Assembly (NCBI RefSeq): GCF_025857195.1
Contig: NZ_CP109787.1
Location: 2,545,501-2,609,500, forward strand
DNA: 64,000 bases
Source of the DNA: Leisingera thetidis
Lineage (GTDB): Bacteria > Pseudomonadota > Alphaproteobacteria > Rhodobacterales > Rhodobacteraceae
Direction: 5' to 3'
In this document: piece by piece, positions 34,182 to 42,343 of the stretch
Position numbering within the stretch: the first letter of the stretch is position 1
Layout of the letters: each line of letters opens with the position of its first letter
Position numbers and translations under genes: made by a program
The notes under the pieces: generated by a model
What the model was told of the DNA's origin: nothing
The model's input: the letters and a program-made list of their open reading frames with translations, nothing else
Databases searched by the model: none

Positions 34182-35416
34182 AACGGGTGGTGATTGCCGG
34201 CGGCGGCGTTGCCGGCATTTCCTGCGCGCTGGCGCTGCAGGCGGATGGCCACAGCGTCACCGTGCTGGAGCCTGGCCCGGCTGGCGAGGGCGCAAGCTGG
34301 GCGTCCTGCGGCTGCATCGCGGTGGGGGAGATCGTGCCGCTGTCGCAGCCGGGCCTGCTGATGAAGGTGCCGGGCTGGCTGCTGGACCCGGAGGCGCCGC
34401 TGTCGCTGCGGCCCGCCAGCGTGCCGGGGCTGCTGCCCTGGCTTGCCCGTTTCACCGCCAATGCGCGGCCGTCGCGGATGCGGGCGATTGCCGCCGACCT
34501 GGCCCGGCTGACCTTTGCCGCCACCGCGGATGTCAGGGCGCAGCTGGCGGATGCCGGCGCCCCGGAGCTGCTGGTGGAGCGGCCGGTGATCAAGCTGTTC
34601 GACGGCGAACGCGACAAGGCCACCATGGGCGCGGCCTTTGGCCTGGCGCGGGAGCTGGGCTGCACCATCGACGAAATCAGCGGCCGGGAGGCGCAGGAGA
34701 TGGAGCCCGCCATCGCCGCCGGCTTCAAATATGCCGCGGTGCTGCGGGACTGGAGCTTTGTGGCCGATCCCAAGCGGCTGGTGGAAACGCTGCTGCAGGT
34801 GTTTGCGCAGCGCGGCGGCACGGTGCTGCCGCTGGCCTGCGCGGGGTTCGAGCGCGACGGCGCGCGGGTCACGGCCGTCCGGGCGGCGGACGGGCGGCGG
34901 CTGGCCGCCGACGAGGTGGTGATCGCGGCAGGCAGCCAGTCCAGGGGGCTGGCCCGGCAGCTGGGCATCCGGCTGCAGCTGGAAGGGCTGATGGGCTATT
35001 CGACCGGTCTGCAGGATGCCGGGGTGGAATTGAAGCACACGGTTTTCTACCCGGCGGGCGGCTTCGGCATCACGCCTTACGAGCGGGAACTGGCGGTGGC
35101 CGGCACGGTGGAATTTGCCGGTCTTGCCGCCGCGCCGGACTGGCGCCGGGCGGATGTGCTGGTCAATCGCGCCCGCCGGGTGCTGCCGGGGCTGCAGGCC
35201 GGCACGCGCAGACGGCGCATGGGGCGCCGCCCGTTCACCCCCGACACCCGCCCGATCATCGGCAGAACGTCGAAACTGGCCAATGTCTCCTTCGCCACCG
35301 GCCACGGCCAGCTGGGGCTGACGCTTGCCGCCACCACCGGGCGCCTGGTCGCAGATGCCATAGCAGGGCGGCGGCCGGACCAGGACATCGGAGCCTTCAG
35401 TCCGGACAGGTTTTAG
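34178..35416 (+). CDS. FAD-dependent oxidoreductase of the DAO family, D-amino-acid dehydrogenase-like
   Basis: A 412-residue flavoprotein. The dinucleotide-binding fold is VVIAGGGVAGISCALAL followed by the acidic strand end VTVLEPG; ASWASCGCIAVGEI replaces the covalent-FAD histidine motif of the dimethylglycine group, so this is a different subfamily. C-terminal TRPIIGRTSKLANVSFATGHGQLGLT is typical of DadA-like enzymes. It would oxidise an amino or imino acid and feed electrons to the membrane or a partner. The GTG start overlaps the Ldh-like stop, so the two enzymes are made together; oxidation to a cyclic imine followed by reduction to the L-amino acid is an attractive inference. Confidence 0.87.
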   Translation: MKRVVIAGGGVAGISCALALQADGHSVTVLEPGPAGEGASWASCGCIAVGEIVPLSQPGLLMKVPGWLLDPEAPLSLRPASVPGLLPWLARFTANARPSRMRAIAADLARLTFAATADVRAQLADAGAPELLVERPVIKLFDGERDKATMGAAFGLARELGCTIDEISGREAQEMEPAIAAGFKYAAVLRDWSFVADPKRLVETLLQVFAQRGGTVLPLACAGFERDGARVTAVRAADGRRLAADEVVIAAGSQSRGLARQLGIRLQLEGLMGYSTGLQDAGVELKHTVFYPAGGFGITPYERELAVAGTVEFAGLAAAPDWRRADVLVNRARRVLPGLQAGTRRRRMGRRPFTPDTRPIIGRTSKLANVSFATGHGQLGLTLAATTGRLVADAIAGRRPDQDIGAFSPDRF

Positions 35417-35498
35417 GGCCGCCCCGGATCCCCCTCACCGGCGGACCAGGCAGCGCGCAGAGTTTTCACCGCGCGCCTGTTCCGGGAGCTGCGCCGGT

Positions 35499-37907
35499 TC
35501 ATGCCTTCTGGCGTTCGTTGGCGGGGTCCCAAACCGGGGCGTCAAGCAGGGTAAAGGCCTTGCGTTCGCCCAGGATAACCACCTCCAGCCCTGCGGCAGC
35601 CGCCGGATCGACATAGGCGAAGCCGAGGCTCTTGCCTGTGGCATGGCCGTAGCCGCCCGAGGTGCAGACACCCACCACCCTGTCCCCTTGCATCACCGGC
35701 TCGCCGCCGTAGATGTCGCAATCGGTTGCGGCGGCCTCGCCATAGACCAATTTGGCGGCGATGCCCTGCTGTCGGACCGTTTCAGTTGCCGCACGGCCTT
35801 GAAACTCTCCTTTTTCCGGGGCGTAAAAGCGGGTGCTGCCGGCCTCGATCAGGGTGATTTCGTTGGTCAGTTCCGTGTTCATGCCGTGATAGGCCTTTTC
35901 CATGCGCAGGCTGTTCACCGCATGGACGCCGAAATCGGAAATGCCGTGCGGTTCGCCAGCCTCCCGGACGGCAGCGTAGAGTTCCGCCAGCCGGGTCATC
36001 GGCGCGTGCAGTTCCCAGCCCAGTTCGCCCACATAGTTCACGCGCAGGGCGCGCAGGGCGACGCCCGCGATGGTGATCTCCTGCCCCGACAGCCAGCGGA
36101 AGGAGGGCGTGGAAAGATCCGCCCCGGTCAGGGGCTGCAGCACGTCGCGCGCCTTGGGGCCGGCCACCACCAGGATGCCGAAATCATCGGTCACATTGGT
36201 CACTGTCACGCCGTTTCCGGCAACGCTGAGATGATCGCGCGCCTGCAGTTCGGCGCCCGCGCCGGTCAGCACATAGAAGCGGTCATCGGCGAGACGGGTA
36301 ATGGTCCATTCACCGATGATCCGGCCATTGCCGGACAGGACATGGGTCAGGGTGATACCGCCCTGTTTCTTCGGCAGCTTGTTGGCTGTCAGACGGTCCA
36401 GCAGCGCTTCCGCTTCCGGCCCGGTCACGTCGAATTTGGCAAAGCTCGACAGGTCGCAGATGCCCACGCGCTCGCGCACCGCCCGGCATTCCCCGGCCAC
36501 GATGGCGAAGGTATTGTTGCGCCGGAACTGCAGGTCTTCGGCAAAGCCCTCGGGCGCGAAATACTTCGGGCGCTCCCAGCCGAAGACCTGGGAATAAACC
36601 GCGCCCCTGGCCTTGAGCGGCTCATAGAGCGGCGTCGTGCGCACCTTGCGGCCGGCGGCGGCCTCGCGGCCCGGCAGCGGAGTCACGAACATCTCGTGAT
36701 AATCCTCGAAGCTCTTGGCGCGGGTGTAGGCCTGATCGGCAAAACCGCCGAAGCGGCGCGGATCGACGCAGGCCATGTTGATCTCGCTGTCGCCGTGCAC
36801 CATCCATTGCGCCAGGTATTTGCCGACGCCCGCGCCCTGCGCGATGCCGATGGACGAGCCGCAGCACTGCCAGAAATTGCGCAGCCCAGGCGCGGGCCCG
36901 GCCAGCGGATTGCCATCAGGCGTGTGCGGAATTGCGCCGTTGATGATGCGCTTGATCCCGGCCTCGGCAAAGATCGGCATCCGCTCGAAGGCCTGTTCCA
37001 GCCAGGGCGCGATCCGGTCGATATCGCCTTCGAACAGTTCGTTCTCGCTGTCCCATTCGGGGCAGCCGCCGCGATGGTCCCAGGCTTCCCTGGCGCCGTA
37101 GTGCTCATAGATGCCGACCAGGCCGGATTTCTGCTCCTGACGGTAATATCCGGCGGTGGCCGGGTCGCGCATCACCGGCAGTTCGCCATCCCAGGTCTTG
37201 AACGCGTCCAGCGCCTCGGTCACCAGGTAGTGGTGCTCCATATTGGTGATCGGCGTATCCAGCCCGACCCACAGGCCGACCTCGCGGGCGTAGCAGCCCC
37301 CGGCATTGACCACATGTTCGCAGGTGATGCTGCCGTGTTCGGTCACCACTTCCCATTCGCCCGAAGGCAACTGGCTGATACCCGTCACCCGGTTGCGGCG
37401 GATGATCGTGGCGCCCATCTGCCGCGCGCCGGCAGCCATGGCGTTGCAGGCGCTCGACGGATCCACATGGCCGTCCATATTGGTCCAGGCCCCGGCCAGA
37501 ATGCCGTCTGTTTCGAGCCAGGGGTTCAGCTCCTTGATCCGGTCGGGGCCGATGACCTCCATGTGGAAGCCGACATTGGCCGAGAACCCGGCGACGTAAT
37601 TGAACCAGTCCACCTCTTGCTGCGTGGTGGCCAGCCGGATGCCGCCGCAGCCATGCCAGCCGGCGGGCTGGCCGGTGATCTCCTCCAGCCGCGGGTAGAG
37701 CGTGTTGGAATAGTGGTGGATCTTGGCCATGTTGTAATTGCCGATGAAGCTGGGGCACTGGCCTGCCGCGTGCCAGGTCGAGCCGGAGGTCAGCTCTCCC
37801 TTTTCGATCAGCACCACGTCTTTCCAGCCCTCTTCGGCGAGGTGATAGGCGAGGCCCACCCCCATCATGCCGCCGCCGACGATCACCACTTTTGCATGAG
37901 ACTGCAT
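35499..37907 (-). CDS. FAD-dependent dehydrogenase with GcvT domain, dimethylglycine/sarcosine dehydrogenase family (module 2)
   Basis: An 802-residue paralogue of the enzyme at 29121. It opens VVIVGGGMMGVGLAYHLAE and has the covalent-FAD motif SGSTWHAAGQ (His46). The middle has the aromatic CGGIRLATTQQEVDW. The C-terminal GcvT half has VGICDLSSFAKFDVTGPEAE, VNYVGELGWELHAP, SLRMEKAYHGM and TSGGYGHATGKSLG. Expected chemistry is N-demethylation with transfer of formaldehyde to tetrahydrofolate. Only 23 bases separate it from the upstream MttB-like gene, so the pair is one operon. AAAGGA precedes ATG 37907. It is convergent with module 1. Confidence 0.92.
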   Translation of the reverse strand: MQSHAKVVIVGGGMMGVGLAYHLAEEGWKDVVLIEKGELTSGSTWHAAGQCPSFIGNYNMAKIHHYSNTLYPRLEEITGQPAGWHGCGGIRLATTQQEVDWFNYVAGFSANVGFHMEVIGPDRIKELNPWLETDGILAGAWTNMDGHVDPSSACNAMAAGARQMGATIIRRNRVTGISQLPSGEWEVVTEHGSITCEHVVNAGGCYAREVGLWVGLDTPITNMEHHYLVTEALDAFKTWDGELPVMRDPATAGYYRQEQKSGLVGIYEHYGAREAWDHRGGCPEWDSENELFEGDIDRIAPWLEQAFERMPIFAEAGIKRIINGAIPHTPDGNPLAGPAPGLRNFWQCCGSSIGIAQGAGVGKYLAQWMVHGDSEINMACVDPRRFGGFADQAYTRAKSFEDYHEMFVTPLPGREAAAGRKVRTTPLYEPLKARGAVYSQVFGWERPKYFAPEGFAEDLQFRRNNTFAIVAGECRAVRERVGICDLSSFAKFDVTGPEAEALLDRLTANKLPKKQGGITLTHVLSGNGRIIGEWTITRLADDRFYVLTGAGAELQARDHLSVAGNGVTVTNVTDDFGILVVAGPKARDVLQPLTGADLSTPSFRWLSGQEITIAGVALRALRVNYVGELGWELHAPMTRLAELYAAVREAGEPHGISDFGVHAVNSLRMEKAYHGMNTELTNEITLIEAGSTRFYAPEKGEFQGRAATETVRQQGIAAKLVYGEAAATDCDIYGGEPVMQGDRVVGVCTSGGYGHATGKSLGFAYVDPAAAAGLEVVILGERKAFTLLDAPVWDPANERQKA

Positions 37908-37930
37908 GACGGAATCCTTTCCTGCTTGGC

Positions 37931-39484
37931 TCACCAGACGCCGTTGCCGCCGGACATCCGGCCGCGGGGCAGAATGATGTTGAAATTCTCGCGCAGCTGC
38001 CGGTCCAGGGCTTCGGGGATGTGGCGGGGGTAGTGGTCCGCCAGGATCGTTTGCACCTTGTCCCGCGCCACTTCGCGCGCGTCGCGGGCGCCGGCGTCCT
38101 CCCATTCGCTGATGCTGCGGCGGTCGGCGATCTCCGGGTAAAGGTAGTCGGTCTTCATCCGGTTGAATGTCTGCGGGTGGCCAAGGTAATGGCCTTCGCC
38201 CAGCACAACGCCGCGGATCACGTCGAAACTGAGCGTGTCCTCGCTGACTTCGACACCCCTGACCGTGCGCAGGATGGCGCCGATCAGATCGTTGTCCAGC
38301 ACGTAGCTCTCAAAGCTGGTGCCCATCAGGCTGCCCTGCATGCCCGCGCATTCGTGAATCATCGAGGCCCCGGCATGGGCGGCGAGCGAAATGGTGTAGC
38401 CCTTCTCTCCGCCCGCCTGCATGTCCGGCAGCTTGCTGTCGGTCATCCCCGCAGGGACCGAATTCGGCAGGTCGTAGAAACCGGCCATCTGCGCGCAGGC
38501 GGCAGACAGCAGCGCCTGCTCGCCCGACCCGCCCGACATCGCGCCGGTGCGCAGGTCGCTGACAAAGGGCCAGGTGGCAAAGATGCCCCGGCAGTCCGGG
38601 TCGATGATGTTGCACAAAATCAATCCGGCCAGAACCTCGGCACAGGCCTGCGCCACGGCCCCGGCCAGGGCGGCAGGCGCGGTTGCCCCGGCCTGGCCCG
38701 CAGCCACGAGCAGGATCGGCATTCCCGCCTCCACCGCCGCCTCCAGCGCGTCGCAGCTTTCGGTCGCAAAGCGCATCGGCGGCACCACGTGGCAGCAGAC
38801 GGCAGTGCAGAAGGGACGTTCGCGGAACTTGCCGTCGCCGCCCGCCACCGCGTCCAGCATCGGCATCACTGCGCGGACACTGGCGCTGTCGGTATAGCTG
38901 ACGGCGATGGATTTCGCGGTGCCCGACAGGCAGGCGTAGGTGGTGTTGATATCCAGATCGAGGATCGTATGCGCATCCCGCGCCACGACCGAGCGGTGAT
39001 ACCAGTGGATATTGTCCATCCGGTCCACCAGCCGCGCGATATCATAAAGGTCGGCGACGGTGCTTTCGCGGTACTTGCCGCTGTGGAAATCCATAATCGT
39101 CGGCGCCGCGCCGCCGGTGCCCGCATGCACGCGCTTGCCGCCGATTTCGATGTCATGCGCCGGGTCGATGCCGTGCAGGGTGAACTTGCGCCTCGTGCGG
39201 GCAATCACATCCTCGACCAATGCGCGCGGAAAGCGCAGGCGGCCCGCATCGTCCACCCGGCAGCCCGCCGCGACGGCGCGCGCCTCAAGGCTGGGAGTGA
39301 CCTGGCTGAGACCCAGATCCGCCAGAAGCCGCAGCACCAGCTCGTGGATCCGCTCCATCTCTGACTGGCTGAGGGGCCGGTACCGCCCGCCAACCATTCC
39401 CGGGCTGACAGGGGATGCCGCGGGGGCGGCTTCGGGCTTGGCGCGGCCCCGGCGGTTCGGTTTTCGAATGGCGGTTGCAGGCAT
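37931..39484 (-). CDS. MttB-superfamily (trimethylamine methyltransferase-like) protein, module 2
   Basis: A 517-residue TIM-barrel methyltransferase of the same superfamily as the gene at 31577 but clearly diverged from it. Motifs: MERIHELVLRLLADLGL, HAGTGGAAPTIMD, CNIIDPDCRGIFA, GMTDSKLPDMQAGGEKG and LGEGHYLGHPQTFNRMKTD. No in-frame TAG, so no pyrrolysine. GAGG lies six bases before the ATG. It is followed at once by a GcvT-fused dehydrogenase, giving the same enzyme pairing as module 1, in the reverse gene order. The methyl donor is presumably a betaine or other quaternary amine; no corrinoid partner is present. Confidence 0.9.
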   Translation of the reverse strand: MPATAIRKPNRRGRAKPEAAPAASPVSPGMVGGRYRPLSQSEMERIHELVLRLLADLGLSQVTPSLEARAVAAGCRVDDAGRLRFPRALVEDVIARTRRKFTLHGIDPAHDIEIGGKRVHAGTGGAAPTIMDFHSGKYRESTVADLYDIARLVDRMDNIHWYHRSVVARDAHTILDLDINTTYACLSGTAKSIAVSYTDSASVRAVMPMLDAVAGGDGKFRERPFCTAVCCHVVPPMRFATESCDALEAAVEAGMPILLVAAGQAGATAPAALAGAVAQACAEVLAGLILCNIIDPDCRGIFATWPFVSDLRTGAMSGGSGEQALLSAACAQMAGFYDLPNSVPAGMTDSKLPDMQAGGEKGYTISLAAHAGASMIHECAGMQGSLMGTSFESYVLDNDLIGAILRTVRGVEVSEDTLSFDVIRGVVLGEGHYLGHPQTFNRMKTDYLYPEIADRRSISEWEDAGARDAREVARDKVQTILADHYPRHIPEALDRQLRENFNIILPRGRMSGGNGVW

Positions 39485-39575
39485 GAGCGACCTCGTGGCG
39501 TTTCCTGAGGTCCAATAAGCGGCGAATCGGCGGCTCTCTCAAACGATCATATTGAATGCAACGCATTCCCGCAGA

Positions 39576-40496
39576 TCATGCGAAACCTTCGCCAGATTCG
39601 CATTCTTCCATCATCCACTTCAGGAAGGCGGTAATCTCCGGCTGCGCCACCTTGTCCTGCAATGCGCCGATGTAATAGCTGTGCCGGGTTTCCAGCGGCA
39701 AATCCAATGGGCAGACCAGTTGCCCGCTTTCCAGCATTTCGTCGGTGATATAGCTCCACCCCAAAGCAACCCCGCGCCCGGCCTCCGCCCCCTGCAGCAC
39801 CATCGGATAGCTGTTCAGCCGGATGCCGCGGCGGACCGGCTGGCCGGTGACACCCTGCCGCGCCAGCCACACCTGCCAGTCAACGGCGCCCCAAATGCTG
39901 CCGCCGCCATCGAGATGCAGCAGCGTCTGATCGAGCAGATCGGCGGGGCGGCGCAAATTGGGATGATCGCGCAGATAGGCAGGGCTGCAGACCGGATAGA
40001 CCTTCTCGGCAAACAGCTTCCGGGCTTCAACGCCCTGCCAGGCGTTTTCGCCATAAAGCACGGCGACATCCGCCTCCTCTCGTGTCAGGTCGACCGCCTG
40101 GTCTGTCGCCAGAACGCGCAGGTCTATGTCCGGGTGGCGTTCGGAAAACCGTTCCAGCCGGGGCATCAGCCAGTAATAGGAGAAGGCAACCGAGGCCGCG
40201 ACCGTGATCTGGGGCGCCTCGCTGGTCACACGCAGCTCAGTCACGCAGCGCCCGATTTCATCCAGCCCCCGCGTCACCGCATCAAACAGCTGCCGCCCCT
40301 CAGGCGTCAACTCGATGGCGCGGTGCTTGCGCAGGAACAAGGGGCGGCCGAGCGCGGCCTCCAGAGCCTTGATCTGCCGGCTGACCGCGCTTTGCGTCAG
40401 GCATAATTCGTCGGCAGCGGCGGTGAAGCTCATCCGCCGGGACACGGCCTCAAACGTGTGAAGCTGCGACAAAGCCGGCAAGGCGTATTTTCTCAA
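39576..40496 (-). CDS. LysR-family transcriptional regulator, GcvA-like (module 2)
   Basis: A 306-residue LysR protein with QLHTFEAVSRRMSFTAAADE and LTQSAVSRQIKALEAALGRP for the DNA-binding helix, and an effector domain with VLATDQAVDLTREEADVAVLYG. The start is TTG 40496: AAGGAG lies six bases upstream (40503-40508), and the typical LysR opening (LRKYALPALSQLHTF) begins there. No ATG or GTG fits. It is transcribed in the same direction as the MttB-like/dehydrogenase pair, 91 bases upstream of it, so it likely controls module 2. Confidence 0.9.
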   Translation of the reverse strand: MRKYALPALSQLHTFEAVSRRMSFTAAADELCLTQSAVSRQIKALEAALGRPLFLRKHRAIELTPEGRQLFDAVTRGLDEIGRCVTELRVTSEAPQITVAASVAFSYYWLMPRLERFSERHPDIDLRVLATDQAVDLTREEADVAVLYGENAWQGVEARKLFAEKVYPVCSPAYLRDHPNLRRPADLLDQTLLHLDGGGSIWGAVDWQVWLARQGVTGQPVRRGIRLNSYPMVLQGAEAGRGVALGWSYITDEMLESGQLVCPLDLPLETRHSYYIGALQDKVAQPEITAFLKWMMEECESGEGFA

Positions 40497-41048
40497 TCGC
40501 AGCTCCTTTGAACCAATGGAACGGGAATAAACCTGTCGCTCGAAGAATTGCACGGCCTTGGGATAGCTTGTCCAGATCCAAGACGTCCCCGCACACGGCG
40601 GCCTGCGGGTTTTGGGATGCACTGTCTGCTTTGATCATGACAGGATTGGCCTGATGCGGAGGAGCCCCCCGCCCCGCCGGCGTTTGCGCGGTTGGAATTG
40701 ATCCACCGCAGACGGATGCAGTCGATCTTGCGCTATGACCTGAAGCGCGTTCCGGACACGGAACGCCCCCCGGCGGTTGCGTCCGGTATTCGATCACTGA
40801 TGGATGGTCCATGGCCCCGCAAGGCGCCCCTTGGAGAAGGCCGATCGCCTCAGGCGGCGCAACAGACGATGCGGCGGCACATCCAGTGTCAGGCCGCCCG
40901 GCAGCATCCGGCGTTTCAGACCATCCGGCCGGCTGTCCGGTGCTGCTGGTGCAGGCGCAGCCGGTTCATGCTTTGACACGCGCCCGCATAAGAAAAGCCC
41001 CGCGCAGTGCTGCACGGGGCGTTCTGTTTGGTGCTGACCTGTGCGGGA
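40497..41048. other. Gene-free stretch of about 550 bases
   Basis: No credible gene on either strand. Short open frames cross it but lack ribosome binding sites and recognisable features. It holds the promoter of the LysR gene at the left and the efp terminator at 40993-41020. It marks the boundary between the accessory block and conserved housekeeping genes. No integrase, repeat or tRNA was recognised. Confidence 0.5.
40993..41020 (-). terminator. Intrinsic terminator of efp
   Basis: On the minus strand GCCCCG (41015-41020) pairs with CGGGGC (40997-41002), with an inner GCAG/CTGC stem, and the hairpin ends in TTTTCTT. It lies 28 bases beyond the efp stop. Confidence 0.85.
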
Positions 41049-41612
41049 TTACGCCCGCTCGGAGTATTCCATGGTCTCGGTGTTGACCACGATCATCTCG
41101 TCCTGGCCGACAAACGGCGGCACCATCACCTTGACGCCGTTGTCCAGGATCGCGGGCTTGAACGAGTTTGCCGCGGTCTGGCCTTTGACAACCGGCTCGG
41201 TCTCGACGATCTTGCAGGTCACTTTCTGCGGCACGGTCGCGTTCAGCGCCTCGCTTTCGTAGAATTCCACCACGATGATCATGCCGTCCTGCAGGAACGG
41301 GCGGCGGTCGCCCAGAAGGTCCGCGGGCAGTTCAATCTGCTCGTAGGTTTCGGCGTCCATGAACACCAGCATGCCGTCGCTCTCGTAGAGGAACTGCTGG
41401 TCCTTCTGCTCCAGCCGGACGCGCTCCACCTTGTCCGCCGAGCGGAACCGCTCATTGAGCTTGGAGCCGTTGCGCAGGTTGCGCATCTCGACCTGGGCAA
41501 AGGCGCCGCCCTTGCCGGGTTTGACGTGATCGACTTTCACCGCTGCCCAAAGGCCGCCATTATGTTCCAGAACATTGCCGGGACGGATTTCGTTGCCGTT
41601 GATCTTGGGCAT
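41049..41612 (-). CDS. efp: Elongation factor P
   Basis: A 187-residue EF-P of normal length with KOW-like domain 1 and two OB domains. The loop tip reads VKPGKGGAF with Lys34, the position that is beta-lysylated in E. coli. No epmA or epmB gene is in the window, so the modification state is unknown. EF-P rescues ribosomes stalled on polyproline. A good promoter (41654-41682) and terminator frame the gene, so it is monocistronic. Confidence 0.97.
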   Translation of the reverse strand: MPKINGNEIRPGNVLEHNGGLWAAVKVDHVKPGKGGAFAQVEMRNLRNGSKLNERFRSADKVERVRLEQKDQQFLYESDGMLVFMDAETYEQIELPADLLGDRRPFLQDGMIIVVEFYESEALNATVPQKVTCKIVETEPVVKGQTAANSFKPAILDNGVKVMVPPFVGQDEMIVVNTETMEYSERA

Positions 41613-41653
41613 GGGAAAATGCCTTTCAGATGGTTGTTGAAAACTTGCAAGAC

Positions 41654-41682
41654 CCTATATCTGGCAGGCAGAACGCTGGCAA
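41654..41682 (-). promoter_or_regulatory. Candidate promoter of efp
   Basis: On the minus strand TTGCCA (41677-41682) and TATAGG (41654-41659) are spaced by 17 bases, about 40 bases upstream of the efp ATG. Confidence 0.5.
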
Positions 41683-41831
41683 GACAAGGATATGGTATGG
41701 AGACTGGGCGGATAAGCTATGCGCAATTTGCATGAAAGCTATGCATCTGCGGGCTATCCGAATCGTCACAATTCCGCCATAAGCAGCGCTACGCCGAAAA
41801 TTGCAATAGCAAGAACAACAAGGGATACGAG

Positions 41832-42149
41832 ATGCGAGATTTCGTAGACGGCACCGCTTATAACAACGAGCAAGGCAACCGCGCCCGCAAACTCTTTGCC
41901 GCTGTTGTCCTGGCCGCACTGGATGATGCCATCGCCGATGACAAGAAATACGGCAATGGCCCGGAACAGATCGCCCGCTGGGCACGCTCGCGCGATGGCC
42001 GCGAAGTGCTGTCCTGTGCCGGGATCGACCCCAATGAGCGGGTGGTCGAAGGGCTGATGGACTTTGTCGGCCGCGGGGTGCGGACCTCGGTCGCGCTGTC
42101 GCGCGAAGAAAGCGAACGCCGCAATGCCGCACAGGCAGAAGCCGCCTAA
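41832..42149 (+). CDS. Conserved small protein, DUF6280-like
   Basis: A 105-residue soluble, mainly helical protein beginning MRDFVDGTAYNNEQGNRARK, then LFAAVVLAALDDAIADD and RWARSRDGREVLSCAGIDP. I recognise it as a small protein highly conserved across Rhodobacteraceae; the family name DUF6280 is from memory and not checked. Function unknown. The segment from GPEQIARWARSRDG to the end resembles a small DNA- or nucleoid-associated helix bundle, but this is a guess. It diverges from efp and has its own terminator at 42171-42199. Confidence 0.8.
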   Translation: MRDFVDGTAYNNEQGNRARKLFAAVVLAALDDAIADDKKYGNGPEQIARWARSRDGREVLSCAGIDPNERVVEGLMDFVGRGVRTSVALSREESERRNAAQAEAA

Positions 42150-42170
42150 GGGCTGCTGCCTGCAGTGCTG

Positions 42171-42199
42171 AAAAGCGCGTCCCTTTGGGGCGCGTTTTT
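42171..42199 (+). terminator. Intrinsic terminator after the DUF6280-like gene
   Basis: A stem of 13 pairs (42171-42183 with 42187-42199, two G-T wobbles) closes a TTT loop and ends in five T residues, starting 22 bases after the stop. Confidence 0.8.
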
Positions 42200-42343
42200 C
42201 TTTGCGCGCCCTGCTTTCCGCAGGGTCAAGCCGTCGCTCGGCGGCCGCCGGCTGGCGGTTCCGGCACAGCGCTTATGGACGGCGCGGCCTAACCTGCTAT
42301 GCAGGCCTGCACAGGCAGGCGCAGGCAGGGAGCTGGCAGCAAG

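Noticed and set aside
31577-39484. Pyrrolysine-containing trimethylamine methyltransferase
   Set aside because: Neither MttB-type gene has an in-frame TAG, and no pylT or pylBCD genes are visible.
40450-40976. Short open frames in the gap between the LysR gene and efp
   Set aside because: No start signals, no recognisable protein features, and they conflict with each other on the two strands.
42200-42343. Cobalamin riboswitch upstream of cobQ
   Set aside because: The conserved B12-box pattern is not visible in the interval; a covariance model search would be decisive.
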